DNA of 64,000 nucleotides from Bacillus sp. J37 (GTDB lineage Bacteria; Bacillota; Bacilli; Bacillales; Bacillaceae): positions 23,373 to 87,372 of the forward strand of contig NZ_JAEK01000018.1 in the NCBI RefSeq assembly GCF_000518865.1, given 5' to 3'. The notes below the pieces were generated by a model. That model saw only the letters and a list, made by a program, of their open reading frames with translations, made no database searches and was not told where the DNA came from. Every line of letters begins with the position of its first letter. Position 1 is the first letter of the stretch. This document shows, one piece after another, positions 47,087 through 55,750 of the stretch. The position numbers and the translations under genes were made by a program.

Positions 47087-48025
47087 ATGGAACATATGAG
47101 CAAGTCATTAAAAAAATTAACGAGCAGACCTGATTTTAGTGAACGATACAACGATTTAAAGAAACAGGTGTTAAATAATCCTGATGTACAAGCATTTATC
47201 ACTAAGCACTCAACAGAAATTGAAGACGGGATGATTAACAGGAGTTTAATGAAGCTTTATGAATTTATTAATCAAAGCAAAAACTGTGAAATGTGTCCAT
47301 CTTTGGCTGAATGCAAAAATTTATTGCAAGGCTATCATCCTCGTTTAATCATACAAGGTCGAATCATTGATATTCAATATGATAAATGCCCAACAAAAGA
47401 GCTTCAAGATGAAAGGAAAAAAAATGAGGCACTGATTAAAAGTATGTACATTCCAAAGGACATTCTTGAAGCACAGTTTGACAAGATCGACGTTGATGTC
47501 GAGGAAACAAGCCGCCTTGAGGTTATTAGTATCGCTCAGGATTTTGTTGAAGCCTATAACAGTGGAAGCCATCCAAAAGGTATCTACTTGTACGGATCCT
47601 TCGGAGTTGGCAAAACGTATATTTTAGGTGCTATCGCAAATGAACTTGCCTCACATAAAGTACCTTCAATGCTTGTTTATGTACCGGAATTTATGAGGGA
47701 ATTAAAGGGCTCGTTTCAAAATTCATCACTCGATGAAAAGTTGGATGCGGTGAAAAAAATACCTGTATTGATGCTGGATGATTTAGGTGCAGAATCTGTA
47801 TCAAGCTGGGCACGGGATGAAGTTCTGGGAACAATACTACAGTATCGAATGCTTGAAAATCTGCCTATTTTCATTTCATCAAATTTTAACCTGAAGCAAC
47901 TTCTACACCATCTTTCCATTTCTCAACGTGGAGAAGAAGAACCGGTTAAAGCAGCAAGGATTATGGAACGGATAAAACATATGACTATTCCAATTGAACT
48001 GATCGGTAGAAACCGAAGAGGGTAA
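47087..48025 (+). CDS. dnaI: Primosomal helicase loader DnaI
   Basis: AAA+ loader of the replicative helicase DnaC. 312 residues. N-terminal helicase-binding zinc region (CEMCPSLAEC near 66-75), Walker A GSFGVGKT near 166-173, Walker B VLMLDDLGAE near 226-235, and sensor region ISSNFNLKQL. ATG at 47087 is 12 nt from AAAGGAGG at the end of dnaB, 3 bp after its stop. Ends with a terminator. Confidence 0.96.
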   Translation: MEHMSKSLKKLTSRPDFSERYNDLKKQVLNNPDVQAFITKHSTEIEDGMINRSLMKLYEFINQSKNCEMCPSLAECKNLLQGYHPRLIIQGRIIDIQYDKCPTKELQDERKKNEALIKSMYIPKDILEAQFDKIDVDVEETSRLEVISIAQDFVEAYNSGSHPKGIYLYGSFGVGKTYILGAIANELASHKVPSMLVYVPEFMRELKGSFQNSSLDEKLDAVKKIPVLMLDDLGAESVSSWARDEVLGTILQYRMLENLPIFISSNFNLKQLLHHLSISQRGEEEPVKAARIMERIKHMTIPIELIGRNRRG

Positions 48026-48055
48026 TAAGAGAGTGGTTTTATAGATTCATGAAAC

Positions 48056-48085
48056 GACTATCTCAAAACTGAGGTAGTCTTTTTT
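48056..48085 (+). terminator. Intrinsic terminator after dnaI
   Basis: GACTATCTCA with TGAGGTAGTC (one G-U), 4-nt loop, then TTTTTT. Confidence 0.9.
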
Positions 48086-48171
48086 CTAATGTAAACCCAT
48101 TTATTTACTTCTAAATAAGAAATCCCCCCCATATACATAGATTGAAGTGCTGGCAAATAGGGGGGACAAAC

Positions 48172-48996
48172 ATGCTTGAGATATTATTTGGGTCTCCGAA
48201 AGAGGCAAGGACGATGTATTCAATTTTTCGTTCAATATCTGAAACAGCTTTATCTGAGCTACAATTAGTAAACAATCAGTGTATAAAAATCACCCCGAAA
48301 TCTTGGGATATCACACTAGAGCAATTTGTTATACCGGGTCTTACTCAATTTATTATTTGTTATAAAGAGCAGCATTTGATTATGAACATGTTGAAAGAAC
48401 TTTATTATTTTTCAGATGAAGAGGAACAACAGCAGATTTTACATATTACACAATCTATAATTGAAGGAGAAAGGGAAGAAATCCCTAATGTGCAAAAATT
48501 AGCACCAAGAGAACACTTTGTAAAAGAAGCATTAGAGGAATTTTTGCGACCGGATTTATATTTCACCTACTCGTCCTTTCAAAAGTTCCGATTGCAAAAA
48601 TATCTTAGTAGTTTAAGAGACTATGTGGAAATTGCGATTGAGGAATACAAGATGGAACAGGAATATCAAAATTTTATACATAGTTTACGAGAATATTTAT
48701 GTGAAAATGAAAGCAAAATCCCGAGGGTTCATCTTGTGTATGATAAAGAATATGTGATTTATAACGAAAACAAGTGTTTGATACCTGATGAGGATTTAAA
48801 GAGGTTAATTGATAAGGACTTTGTATACAAACATCCAATGTATATAGATACAAAGCTATTAGCCCCACTGGTGTCGATGGTCCCTGTAAAGATTTCTCTC
48901 TATGCAAATGATTCTCTAGATGGCATGATCCAAACAATCTTAAATATATTTGAAGAGAGAGTCACAATCCATCGATTGGAGGATTTTCATAATTAA
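48172..48996 (+). CDS. ytxC: Sporulation protein YtxC
   Basis: 274 residues from ATG 48172 after GGGGGGAC; the frame extends to 48142 without a ribosome site. Soluble, mostly helical in the middle (EHFVKEALEEFLRPDLYFTY near 118-137), then mixed. Family named for putative roles in sporulation; mechanism unknown. In B. subtilis a membrane gene (ytxB) separates dnaI and ytxC by my recollection; here they are adjacent. Confidence 0.85.
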   Translation: MLEILFGSPKEARTMYSIFRSISETALSELQLVNNQCIKITPKSWDITLEQFVIPGLTQFIICYKEQHLIMNMLKELYYFSDEEEQQQILHITQSIIEGEREEIPNVQKLAPREHFVKEALEEFLRPDLYFTYSSFQKFRLQKYLSSLRDYVEIAIEEYKMEQEYQNFIHSLREYLCENESKIPRVHLVYDKEYVIYNENKCLIPDEDLKRLIDKDFVYKHPMYIDTKLLAPLVSMVPVKISLYANDSLDGMIQTILNIFEERVTIHRLEDFHN

Positions 48997-49049
48997 ACAT
49001 AGATGAGATGAAAAGTACATCGTACATAATATATAGCTTAAATATCATC

Positions 49050-49078
49050 TTGATTTTATCGATAAAACAATTTATAAT
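49050..49078 (+). promoter_or_regulatory. SigA promoter of thrS
   Basis: TTGATT (49050-49055), 17-bp spacer, perfect TATAAT (49073-49078); start near 49085. Confidence 0.7.
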
Positions 49079-49084
49079 ACGTAA

Positions 49085-49397
49085 TAATTGAACAAAAGAT
49101 CTGTCATGATAAGGACATGAGCTTGTTTATACGGTTCCCAGAGAGGGAAGGAAATGCTGAAACCTTCCTAACACGATGAGCAAACTTACCACCTTTAAAC
49201 TTCAGTTGTGAACAGTTATATTCTAACTTATTAATAGCTGACGGTCTTCCCGTTATCGATGTTGAGCCAAAGTCTTATTTAACTTACTTTTGAATGCATG
49301 AATGATGATTTTTACGAACTTTGGGAACAAGGGTGGAACCACGATCCATTGACTAAGTTTATTAAACTCGTCCCTTTTTAGGGGGCGAGTTTTATTT
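49085..49397 (+). promoter_or_regulatory. T-box riboswitch of thrS
   Basis: The T-box core AAGGGTGGAACCACG is at 49329-49343; its TGGA would pair with a tRNA end UCCA, fitting tRNA-Thr with discriminator U. A Thr codon ACC at 49162-49164 lies in the likely specifier loop of stem I. The terminator arms AACTCGTCCC and GGGGGCGAGTT (about 49365-49391) followed by TTTT end the leader. Uncharged tRNA-Thr should permit read-through into thrS. Confidence 0.88.
49365..49397 (+). terminator. T-box-controlled terminator in the thrS leader
   Basis: AACTCGTCCC pairs with GGGGGCGAGTT, followed by TTT. The competing antiterminator uses the T-box sequence. Confidence 0.85.
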
Positions 49398-49508
49398 ATT
49401 TTTAAGAGCGAAACACTGACTAAGTTTGAAAATTGTGTTGGTGTAGAGTTGAAGTACAGGAAGTACAAGTGCAGTCATGGCGATTAACGTCGCGTTCTTG
49501 ACTGTCAG

Positions 49509-49604
49509 GTCTAGCCCCACGAGGTCATAAGCCACTTAGAAATAGAAGGTAAAACACCTTCTATTTCTAAGTGTCTTAATTGCCCGAGGCTGATCGAGGC
49601 GCTT
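49509..49604. repeat. Palindromic Bacillaceae repeat, copy 1 (in the thrS leader)
   Basis: GTCTAGCCCC...GAGGTCATAAGCC then a perfect 18-bp hairpin (49533-49550 with 49556-49573) and GAGGCTGATCGAGGCGCTT. The flanks match copy 2 at 55598-55722, but the outer arms are degenerate and the central stem has a different sequence. It lies between the T-box terminator and the thrS ribosome site. Another hairpin, CAGTCA/TGACTG (49472-49477/49499-49504), is just upstream. Confidence 0.75.
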
Positions 49605-49632
49605 CCACATTTCAAAGAAGGAGTGAACAAGG

Positions 49633-51573
49633 ATGTCAGACGTTATAAAAATTGCGTTTCCAGACGGAGCTGTGAAGGAGTTTGCAAAAGGTACCACAAC
49701 TGAAGATATTGCGGCATCCATTAGCCCTGGTTTAAAAAAGAAATCACTTGCAGGGAAAATAAATGGTCAATTAATTGATTTGCGTACACCGATCGTACAA
49801 GAAGGTGCCATTGAAATTGTTACACAAGATAGTGATGAAGCTTTGGAGATTATGCGCCATTCAACAGCACATTTAATGGCACAAGCGATTAAACGTGTGT
49901 TTAAAGACCAACCCGTTAAACTGGGAATTGGACCGGTTATTGAAAATGGATTTTATTATGATATCGATATGGAACAGGCGATCACACCTGAGGATTTACC
50001 AGTCATCGAGAAAGAAATGAAAAAAATTGTGAATGAAAATCTTGAAATTATTCGTAAAGAAGTAAGTCGTGAGGAAGCTCAGCGCCGTTACGAAGAAATC
50101 CAGGATCCTCTCAAATTAGAGCTTTTAGAAGCAATTCCAGAAGGTGAAGCTGTTTCTATTTATGAACAAGGTGAATTTTTTGATTTATGCCGTGGAGTCC
50201 ATCTTCCTTCAACAGGTAAAATTAAAGAATTTAAATTATTAAGTGTTGCAGGTGCTTACTGGCGTGGTGACAGTAAAAATAAAATGCTTCAACGTATTTA
50301 TGGAACAGCTTTTTTCAAGAAAGCTGATTTAGATGAGCACCTTCGTATTTTGGAGGAAGCAAAAGAACGTGATCATCGTAAATTAGGGAAAGAGCTTAGT
50401 CTTTTCACAACATCACAAAAGGTAGGTCAGGGTTTACCGTTATGGCTTCCAAAAGGTGCGACAATACGCCGTATTGTAGAGCGGTACATTGTTGATAAGG
50501 AAGAAAGATTAGGTTACCAGCATGTTTATACACCTGTTTTGGCAAGTGTTGAGTTATATAAAACATCCGGACATTGGCAACATTACCAAGAAGACATGTT
50601 TCCAATTATGGAAATGGATAATGAAGACTTAGTACTTCGTCCGATGAACTGTCCACATCATATGATGATTTATAAAAATGATATTCACAGCTATCGTGAG
50701 CTGCCAATTCGTATCGCTGAACTTGGAACAATGCACCGTTATGAAATGTCAGGTGCGCTAACTGGCTTACAACGTGTACGTGGAATGACATTAAATGATG
50801 CTCATATCTTTGTGCGTCCAGATCAAATCAAGGATGAATTCATTCGCGTTGTTCGATTAATTGAAGCGGTTTACAAAGATTTCGGAATTGAGAACTATTC
50901 ATTCAGATTGTCATACCGTGATCCGGAAGATAAAGAAAAATACTTTGATGATGATAGCATGTGGGAAAAAGCGCAAAGCATGTTAAAGGGTGCAATGGAT
51001 GAATTAGGCCATGACTATTTTGAAGCAGAAGGTGAAGCGGCATTCTACGGACCAAAGCTGGATGTTCAAGTAAGAACAGCTCTTGGCAAGGATGAAACGT
51101 TATCAACTGTTCAATTAGACTTCTTACTTCCGGAACGCTTTGATTTGAATTATGTTGGAGAAGATGGAAAGCAACATCGTCCGGTTGTTATTCATCGCGG
51201 TGTTGTATCAACAATGGAGCGTTTTGTTGCATTCTTAATTGAAGAGTACAAAGGAGCATTCCCGACATGGTTAGCTCCGGTACAAGTTCAGGTTATTCCG
51301 GTTTCACCTGCTATTCATCTAGATTATGCGAAGAAAGTTCAGGAGCAACTTCAAGAGGCAGGACTTCGCGTAGAGTTAGATTCCCGAGATGAAAAGATTG
51401 GTTACAAAATCCGTGAATCGCAAATTCAAAAAATACCTTATATGCTTGTTGTTGGAGATAATGAAATTGCTGAAAATGCAGTTAATGTTCGTAAGTATGG
51501 TGAACAAAAATCAGAAACAATCGCATTTGAACAGTTTATTCAACACGTACAACAAGAAGTAAAAAGATCATAA
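49633..51573 (+). CDS. thrS: Threonyl-tRNA synthetase
   Basis: Charges tRNA-Thr. 646 residues. N-terminal TGS domain (1-64), the editing domain with [10 protein letters not shown] near 76 and [10 protein letters not shown] near 184-195, class II core with [12 protein letters not shown] near 337-348 and [11 protein letters not shown] near 366, motif 3 ending [15 protein letters not shown], and the anticodon-binding domain from about 540. ATG at 49633, 9 nt after AAGGAG. Controlled by the T-box upstream; a repeat element sits in the leader. Confidence 0.98.
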   Translation: MSDVIKIAFPDGAVKEFAKGTTTEDIAASISPGLKKKSLAGKINGQLIDLRTPIVQEGAIEIVTQDSDEALEIMRHSTAHLMAQAIKRVFKDQPVKLGIGPVIENGFYYDIDMEQAITPEDLPVIEKEMKKIVNENLEIIRKEVSREEAQRRYEEIQDPLKLELLEAIPEGEAVSIYEQGEFFDLCRGVHLPSTGKIKEFKLLSVAGAYWRGDSKNKMLQRIYGTAFFKKADLDEHLRILEEAKERDHRKLGKELSLFTTSQKVGQGLPLWLPKGATIRRIVERYIVDKEERLGYQHVYTPVLASVELYKTSGHWQHYQEDMFPIMEMDNEDLVLRPMNCPHHMMIYKNDIHSYRELPIRIAELGTMHRYEMSGALTGLQRVRGMTLNDAHIFVRPDQIKDEFIRVVRLIEAVYKDFGIENYSFRLSYRDPEDKEKYFDDDSMWEKAQSMLKGAMDELGHDYFEAEGEAAFYGPKLDVQVRTALGKDETLSTVQLDFLLPERFDLNYVGEDGKQHRPVVIHRGVVSTMERFVAFLIEEYKGAFPTWLAPVQVQVIPVSPAIHLDYAKKVQEQLQEAGLRVELDSRDEKIGYKIRESQIQKIPYMLVVGDNEIAENAVNVRKYGEQKSETIAFEQFIQHVQQEVKRS

Positions 51574-51693
51574 AGTGAGAATTTATTCAGTGGGGTTGTT
51601 CCACCGAGTTGAATGTGAAATCAAAAAAGTTATTGCAAGAACAGAATTCTTCTGATAGAATTACATTTGTTGTTTTAAAAGTATATTATTTGC

Positions 51694-51722
51694 TTGCAAG
51701 ATCTTTGTATAGATGGTATAAT
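51694..51722 (+). promoter_or_regulatory. SigA promoter of the infC-rpmI-rplT operon
   Basis: TTGCAA (51694-51699), 17-bp spacer, perfect TATAAT (51717-51722). Start near 51729. Confidence 0.75.
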
Positions 51723-51728
51723 TCTCTA

Positions 51729-51875
51729 GGTAATTGAATAGTCTTATATTTTAACAAGTAGAAGCACCCGCTTCTCACCTGATTGACACATCCGTTTGTA
51801 GTTGGCAGGTAACGATGATATAGTTTACGTATACAATCGTAGTGTGGGTGTTTTACATCCACACTTTTTTATTTG
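51729..51875 (+). promoter_or_regulatory. L20-type leader of infC-rpmI-rplT
   Basis: The leader has GAAGC-accc-GCTTC at about 51761-51774, a CTCACCTGATTGACAC stretch and a terminator at 51841-51871 before infC. Position and sequence style match the Bacillus L20 leader, where free ribosomal protein L20 promotes termination to limit its own operon. The assignment rests on context and partial sequence recall. Confidence 0.7.
51841..51871 (+). terminator. Leader terminator upstream of infC
   Basis: AGTGTGGGTG with CATCCACACT (two G-U allowed), then TTTTTT. It lies 90 bp before the infC start, so it must be conditional. Confidence 0.85.
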
Positions 51876-51961
51876 TCTCAAATAAAAAGGCCAAGATCTA
51901 CTACAATGACGGTGTTAAGAATTACTATTCAGTTTTGATAAAACCTTGGAGGTGGCTAATT

Positions 51962-52480
51962 ATTAGCAAAGATATGATGGTAAATGACGGAATCCGCGCA
52001 CGTGAGGTTCGTCTAATCGGTGCCAACGGAGATCAGCTTGGAATTAAATCTCGCCAAGAGGCTTTAGAAATTGCGACAAGAGCTAACCTAGATTTAGTTT
52101 TAGTAGCTCCTAATGCAAAGCCTCCTGTCTGCCGCATCATGGATTACGGTAAATTTCGTTTTGAACAGCAAAAGAAAGACAAAGAAGCTCGTAAGAATCA
52201 AAAAATCATCAATCTTAAAGAGGTACGCTTAAGTCCTACAATTGATGAGCATGACTTTAACACTAAGCTTCGAAATGCACGCAAATTCCTAGAGAAGGGC
52301 GATAAAGTAAAAGCTTCTATCCGCTTCAAAGGACGTGCAATTACACATAAAGGAATCGGTCAAAAGGTGCTTGATCGCTTCTCAGCAGAATGTGCAGATT
52401 TAAGTACAATTGAATCACATCCAAAAATGGATGGTCGCAGCATGTTCTTAGTTCTAGCACCGAAAAATGAAAAGCAATAA
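51962..52480 (+). CDS. infC: Translation initiation factor IF-3, with an ATT start codon
   Basis: Keeps 30S subunits free and proofreads start codons. Homology begins at [19 protein letters not shown], and the only start matching it is ATT at 51962, 8 nt after GGAGGT (51948-51953); a second ATT lies at 51959. There is no ATG, GTG or TTG near that spot, and the longer frame from 51842 would translate the leader terminator. 172 residues, the family length. An ATT start lets IF-3 repress its own translation, as in E. coli. Two domains (about 1-80 and 85-172), with the linker near 78-90. Confidence 0.93.
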   Translation: MSKDMMVNDGIRAREVRLIGANGDQLGIKSRQEALEIATRANLDLVLVAPNAKPPVCRIMDYGKFRFEQQKKDKEARKNQKIINLKEVRLSPTIDEHDFNTKLRNARKFLEKGDKVKASIRFKGRAITHKGIGQKVLDRFSAECADLSTIESHPKMDGRSMFLVLAPKNEKQ

Positions 52481-52501
52481 TCCCTTAAGGAGGAATACCT
52501 T

Positions 52502-52702
52502 ATGCCAAAAATGAAAACTCACCGTGGAGCTGCTAAGCGTTTCAAAAGAACAGGCTCTGGTAAACTTAAACGTTCACATGCTTACACAAGTCACTTATTC
52601 GCTAACAAATCTACTAAAGCAAAACGTAAATTACGTAAATCAACTGTAGTAAGCAAAGGCGATTTCAAACGTATTCGTCATTTATTAGACAATATTAAAT
52701 AA
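52502..52702 (+). CDS. rpmI: 50S ribosomal protein L35
   Basis: 66 residues, strongly basic: [20 protein letters not shown] at the start, and RHLLDNI at the end. ATG at 52502 follows AAGGAGG. Between infC and rplT in the conserved operon; large-subunit protein. Confidence 0.97.
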   Translation: MPKMKTHRGAAKRFKRTGSGKLKRSHAYTSHLFANKSTKAKRKLRKSTVVSKGDFKRIRHLLDNIK

Positions 52703-52734
52703 TTCGGACCATCGTAATATAGGAGGGAATTTAC

Positions 52735-53094
52735 ATGCCAAGAGTAAAAGGCGGTATCGTTTCACGTAAACGTCGTAAAAAAGTTTTAAAATTAGCTAAA
52801 GGTTATTTCGGTTCTAAACATAGATTATACAAAGTGGCAAATCAACAAGTGATGAAATCATGGATGTATGCATACCGTGATCGTCGTCAAAAGAAACGTG
52901 ATTTCCGTAAATTATGGATCACTCGTATCAATGCAGCTGCTCGTGTTAATGGTCTTTCTTACAGCCGTTTAATGCACGGATTAAAGCTTGCTGGTATCGA
53001 AGTGAACCGTAAAATGCTTGCTGACTTAGCTATTGCTGATGAAAAAGCATTTGCTCAATTAGCAGATGCTGCTAAAGCACAGCTTAACAAATAA
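52735..53094 (+). CDS. rplT: 50S ribosomal protein L20
   Basis: 119 residues, basic. N-terminal extension [20 protein letters not shown] then globular domain. Needed for 50S assembly and, in Bacillus, for feedback on the operon through the leader. ATG at 52735 after AGGAGGG. Ends with a terminator. Confidence 0.97.
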   Translation: MPRVKGGIVSRKRRKKVLKLAKGYFGSKHRLYKVANQQVMKSWMYAYRDRRQKKRDFRKLWITRINAAARVNGLSYSRLMHGLKLAGIEVNRKMLADLAIADEKAFAQLADAAKAQLNK

Positions 53095-53104
53095 TTGAAC
53101 GGTA

Positions 53105-53142
53105 AAAGAGCTGACTCTAAGTAGATAGAGTCGGCTCTTTTT
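53105..53142 (+). terminator. Intrinsic terminator after rplT
   Basis: AAGAGCTGACTCTA with TAGAGTCGGCTCTT (one G-U), then TTT. Confidence 0.92.
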
Positions 53143-53192
53143 CATATCAAGGGAATTTTAGGTAATTTACATATAGAAAGGAAGTGATTAGA

Positions 53193-53462
53193 ATGCTTTA
53201 TGTGTTAGTCTATTACCTATTAGTAAACATCTTCTGCTTCTTCTTAATGGGCTCAGATAAAAAGCGTGCTATTAGGGGAGAGTGGCGAATAAAAGAATCA
53301 ACATTGTGGTTATTTGCTTTCTTGGGAGGAGCTATTGGAGGTTATATTGGGATGAAAGTCTATCGTCATAAAACAAAACATACATCTTTTATTGTTTTCT
53401 TTCCACTTATTGCAGTCGGACACATTATACTTTTGGTTTATTTAACAATTTCTTTGGCATAA
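53193..53462 (+). CDS. ysdA: DUF1294 family membrane protein YsdA
   Basis: 89 residues from ATG 53193 after AAAGGAAG; a GTG at 53184 is on the ribosome site. Three hydrophobic segments; the conserved SDKKRAIRGEWRIKESTLW and GGAIGGYIGMKVYRHKTKH blocks define DUF1294. Function unknown. Follows rplT as in B. subtilis. Confidence 0.9.
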   Translation: MLYVLVYYLLVNIFCFFLMGSDKKRAIRGEWRIKESTLWLFAFLGGAIGGYIGMKVYRHKTKHTSFIVFFPLIAVGHIILLVYLTISLA

Positions 53463-53531
53463 ACGTAAAATCTTCCCGTACAATGGAATCAATACGACTT
53501 TCATCTATGGATTACAACTTAGAAAGCGGTG

Positions 53532-54113
53532 ATGACTATTCAACTGGCCACTTCTACCGTGTTGACCGTCATTCAAACGACTGGCTTTTTTGCGCCAATT
53601 GCTTTTATTTTATTTCATATGATCAGGCAGTTTTTATTTCTTCCTGTTGCGGTAGTTTGTATAGCTGGAGGAATTTTATTTGGTGCACAACTAGGATCAG
53701 TGTATTCAATCATTGGATTAACAGGCTCGAGTATTACCTTTTATTTCGTTACAAAACTCTTTCCTAAACTATTGGATCGCTTAATGAAAATGAAGGAAAA
53801 ATGGTTGGGAACTTATACAAACTTCTCTAATATTCAAATTATGATATTAAGAATGATCCCTTTTATTAACTTTTCGCTTATTTCGTTATGTATTTTAGAC
53901 AAAGCCAAAACATTTGGACGTTATACAAAACTATCTTTTCTCACACATATTCCTTCAACACTTTTGTTTACGTTTTTAGGAGCATCTATTCAGACATTAC
54001 CTCCTGTCGTTTTAGTTGGGATTGTGTTCGGCTTGTTTATTCTTATCTACTATTTTAGAGAAAAACAAGTGTTGATTAAGTGGAATGACTTTTTTATAAG
54101 GGAAAAAGCATGA
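53532..54113 (+). CDS. TVP38/TMEM64 (VTT domain) family membrane protein
   Basis: 193 residues with five or six hydrophobic segments. The VTT/DedA-like signature is seen in RQFLFLPVAVVCIAGGILFG (near 31-50) and LRMIPFINFSLIS near 110. Members are linked to lipid flipping or membrane homeostasis; function here not known. ATG at 53532 (GTG 53529 also possible); ribosome site weak. This may be the relocated counterpart of B. subtilis ytxB, but I cannot confirm it. Tightly followed by a nucleoside hydrolase, 26 bp away. Confidence 0.8.
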   Translation: MTIQLATSTVLTVIQTTGFFAPIAFILFHMIRQFLFLPVAVVCIAGGILFGAQLGSVYSIIGLTGSSITFYFVTKLFPKLLDRLMKMKEKWLGTYTNFSNIQIMILRMIPFINFSLISLCILDKAKTFGRYTKLSFLTHIPSTLLFTFLGASIQTLPPVVLVGIVFGLFILIYYFREKQVLIKWNDFFIREKA

Positions 54114-54139
54114 TAATAACGTAGAAAGTGGATGATTTG

Positions 54140-55036
54140 ATGGTAAGAAAGAAGGTTCTCCTTGATACAGATATTGGTGGCGACATTGATGATGCCCTTT
54201 GCTTGGCTTATTTATTAAGTCATCCTCTATGTGAACTGGTGGGGATCACGACAATAGGCGGGGCAGTAGAGAAAAGGGCAATGATAGCAGATGCCATATG
54301 TAAAGCAGCTGGGAAGGACATTCCGATTGCAGCAGGTGTTGACTATACACTAATGCCAAGCTCACTTTATCCAACACCTGATGGAGCAAAACACCTGGCA
54401 AATTGGCATCATGAAAAATCATTTGTAAAAAACAAAGCTGTTGATTTTATGAGGCAAACGATTCGTGAAAACCCCAATGAAATTTCGCTATTAGCCATAG
54501 GGCATTTAACAAACATTGCTTTATTATTTTTGGCGGATCCGGAGATACCGAAGCTCCTAAAAGAACTCCATATCATGAGTGGTGTTTTTTCAAAAGAATT
54601 GGAGGAAACCATGGAAATGCCAATATCAAATTGGAACTCTTGGGTAGATCCACAAGCAGCAGCGGTTGTTTATCATACAGATGTTCCTGTTCATACTACC
54701 TTTGGGCTTAATGTTACCACCCAATTAATTCTTAAAAAGAATGAAAAAGAAGAATTATTTTCTACTCCTCTCATGAAAGCTGTGGAAGACTTTGGCTCAC
54801 CCTGGCTGCAGTCAAATGATATGACGTTTCATGATCCTCTTGCCGGAGCTTGTTTATTTGATCCCCAGCTTTGTGACTATCAACAAGGATCTATCGAAGT
54901 TGAGGTTGAAAAAGAAGAACAACTCGGGATGATGGAGTTTCAACAAAAAATTGACGGGAATCGAAATATCGCTATACGTGTTGATCGAGAGAAATTCTTC
55001 GATAACTATTATCATGTTGTCCTTCATTCTATGTGA
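54140..55036 (+). CDS. Inosine/uridine-preferring nucleoside hydrolase family protein
   Basis: Predicted N-ribohydrolase cleaving nucleosides to base and ribose with calcium. 298 residues from ATG 54140. N-terminal calcium motif LLDTDIGGDIDDALCLAY (6-23), slightly different from the classic DTDPGxDDA; a central GHLTNIALL near 114-122; late DPLAG near 233 with Asp likely completing the metal site. Substrate range cannot be set. No transporter gene is adjacent. Convergent with ysdB through a shared terminator. Confidence 0.85.
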   Translation: MVRKKVLLDTDIGGDIDDALCLAYLLSHPLCELVGITTIGGAVEKRAMIADAICKAAGKDIPIAAGVDYTLMPSSLYPTPDGAKHLANWHHEKSFVKNKAVDFMRQTIRENPNEISLLAIGHLTNIALLFLADPEIPKLLKELHIMSGVFSKELEETMEMPISNWNSWVDPQAAAVVYHTDVPVHTTFGLNVTTQLILKKNEKEELFSTPLMKAVEDFGSPWLQSNDMTFHDPLAGACLFDPQLCDYQQGSIEVEVEKEEQLGMMEFQQKIDGNRNIAIRVDREKFFDNYYHVVLHSM

Positions 55037-55074
55037 AGAAGAGCTTGAGATGGAGGATCTCAAGCTCTTCTTTT
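55036..55074. terminator. Bidirectional terminator between nucleoside hydrolase and ysdB
   Basis: GAAGAGCTTGAGAT (55038-55051) and ATCTCAAGCTCTTC (55057-55070) form a perfect 14-bp stem with T runs on the plus side. Confidence 0.9.
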
Positions 55075-55468
55075 AATTCTGACTTTTTTTCAAAATCAAT
55101 TCCTTAATCGGACTTTTCCAATCTACCTTACTATGGGGATAGTGTAATCTCACTTGTTCTTGAATATGTGCGAAATCCTCCAATGTCAATCCTTGTAACT
55201 CATTTGTTGATTTTGACCAAATAAAGATCGAGACAACTTCAAAAGAGTTTGTTGTTGTTCCTAAATATTTCTCTCCTTCAAATAAGGCACCTTTGTACGT
55301 AAGTAAAAAGTTTTTCCGTACGTTATCTTTTTCATCAAGGAAATAAAACTGCTTTTGTTCATGTGCTAATTCGAGCTTTCGTTTTGGATTAAATAAAAAC
55401 TTAAGTCCTGTATAAAGAAGAAAGACAATCAAGACGATTAACAACAAACGTAATAAAATGACAATCAT
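55073..55468 (-). CDS. ysdB: Sigma-W pathway protein YsdB
   Basis: 131 residues. N-terminal membrane helix (about 3-22, ILLRLLLIVLIVFLLYTGL), then a soluble alpha/beta part with YKGALFEGEKYLGTTTNSF near 58-76. In B. subtilis ysdB is linked to the SigW regulon and helps activation of it. ATG at 55468 follows GAGGGG. A SigW-like promoter is upstream. Confidence 0.87.
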   Translation of the reverse strand: MIVILLRLLLIVLIVFLLYTGLKFLFNPKRKLELAHEQKQFYFLDEKDNVRKNFLLTYKGALFEGEKYLGTTTNSFEVVSIFIWSKSTNELQGLTLEDFAHIQEQVRLHYPHSKVDWKSPIKELILKKSQN

Positions 55469-55500
55469 CGTAAAACCCCTCCTGAGGGCAATTTTTCTTA

Positions 55501-55529
55501 TATACGATTGAGAGACGGAAAAGGTTCCA
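55501..55529 (-). promoter_or_regulatory. Candidate SigW promoter of ysdB
   Basis: Minus strand: TGGAAC (55529-55524), 17-bp spacer, CGTATA (55506-55501), against the SigW consensus TGAAAC-N16/17-CGTA. One mismatch in the -35. It fits the family's known regulation. Confidence 0.6.
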
Positions 55530-55597
55530 AGTTTTTTTAAAAATTTGTTATAATTTTTTTAACAGGTAAGAAAGTATAAAATTTTGTACTTAGTTTG

Positions 55598-55722
55598 GGT
55601 GTCTAGCTCCAGCGCCTAGCCCCTCGAGGTCATAAGCCACAAAGGAATTGAAGACAAAGAACGTCTTCTATTCCTTTGCGTCTTATGCTTGTTGGGGCTG
55701 ATCAAGGCGCTTGTGCTTTTCT
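55598..55722. repeat. Palindromic Bacillaceae repeat, copy 2
   Basis: A better preserved copy: GTGTCTAGCTCCAGCGCC...GGGGCTGATCAAGGCGCTT. Nested arms pair GCGCC/GGCGC (55612-55616/55706-55710), AGCCCC/GGGGCT (55618-55623/55694-55699), CATAAG/CTTATG (55631-55636/55682-55687) and a central 15 of 16-bp stem (55640-55655/55663-55678). Such elements are widespread in Bacillaceae by memory. It lies just before the dUTPase start. Confidence 0.8.
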
Positions 55723-55750
55723 TATTGAACAATTGTTGGAGGAATACTTT

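Noticed and set aside
51842..51961. N-terminal extension of IF-3 from 51842
   Set aside because: It would translate the leader terminator and the non-coding leader; the family N-terminus and ribosome site fix the ATT start at 51962.
53483..53767. 94-codon plus-strand frame overlapping the TVP38-like gene
   Set aside because: It overlaps most of the start of a clear membrane protein in another frame and has a Cys/Trp/Tyr-rich composition unlike real proteins.
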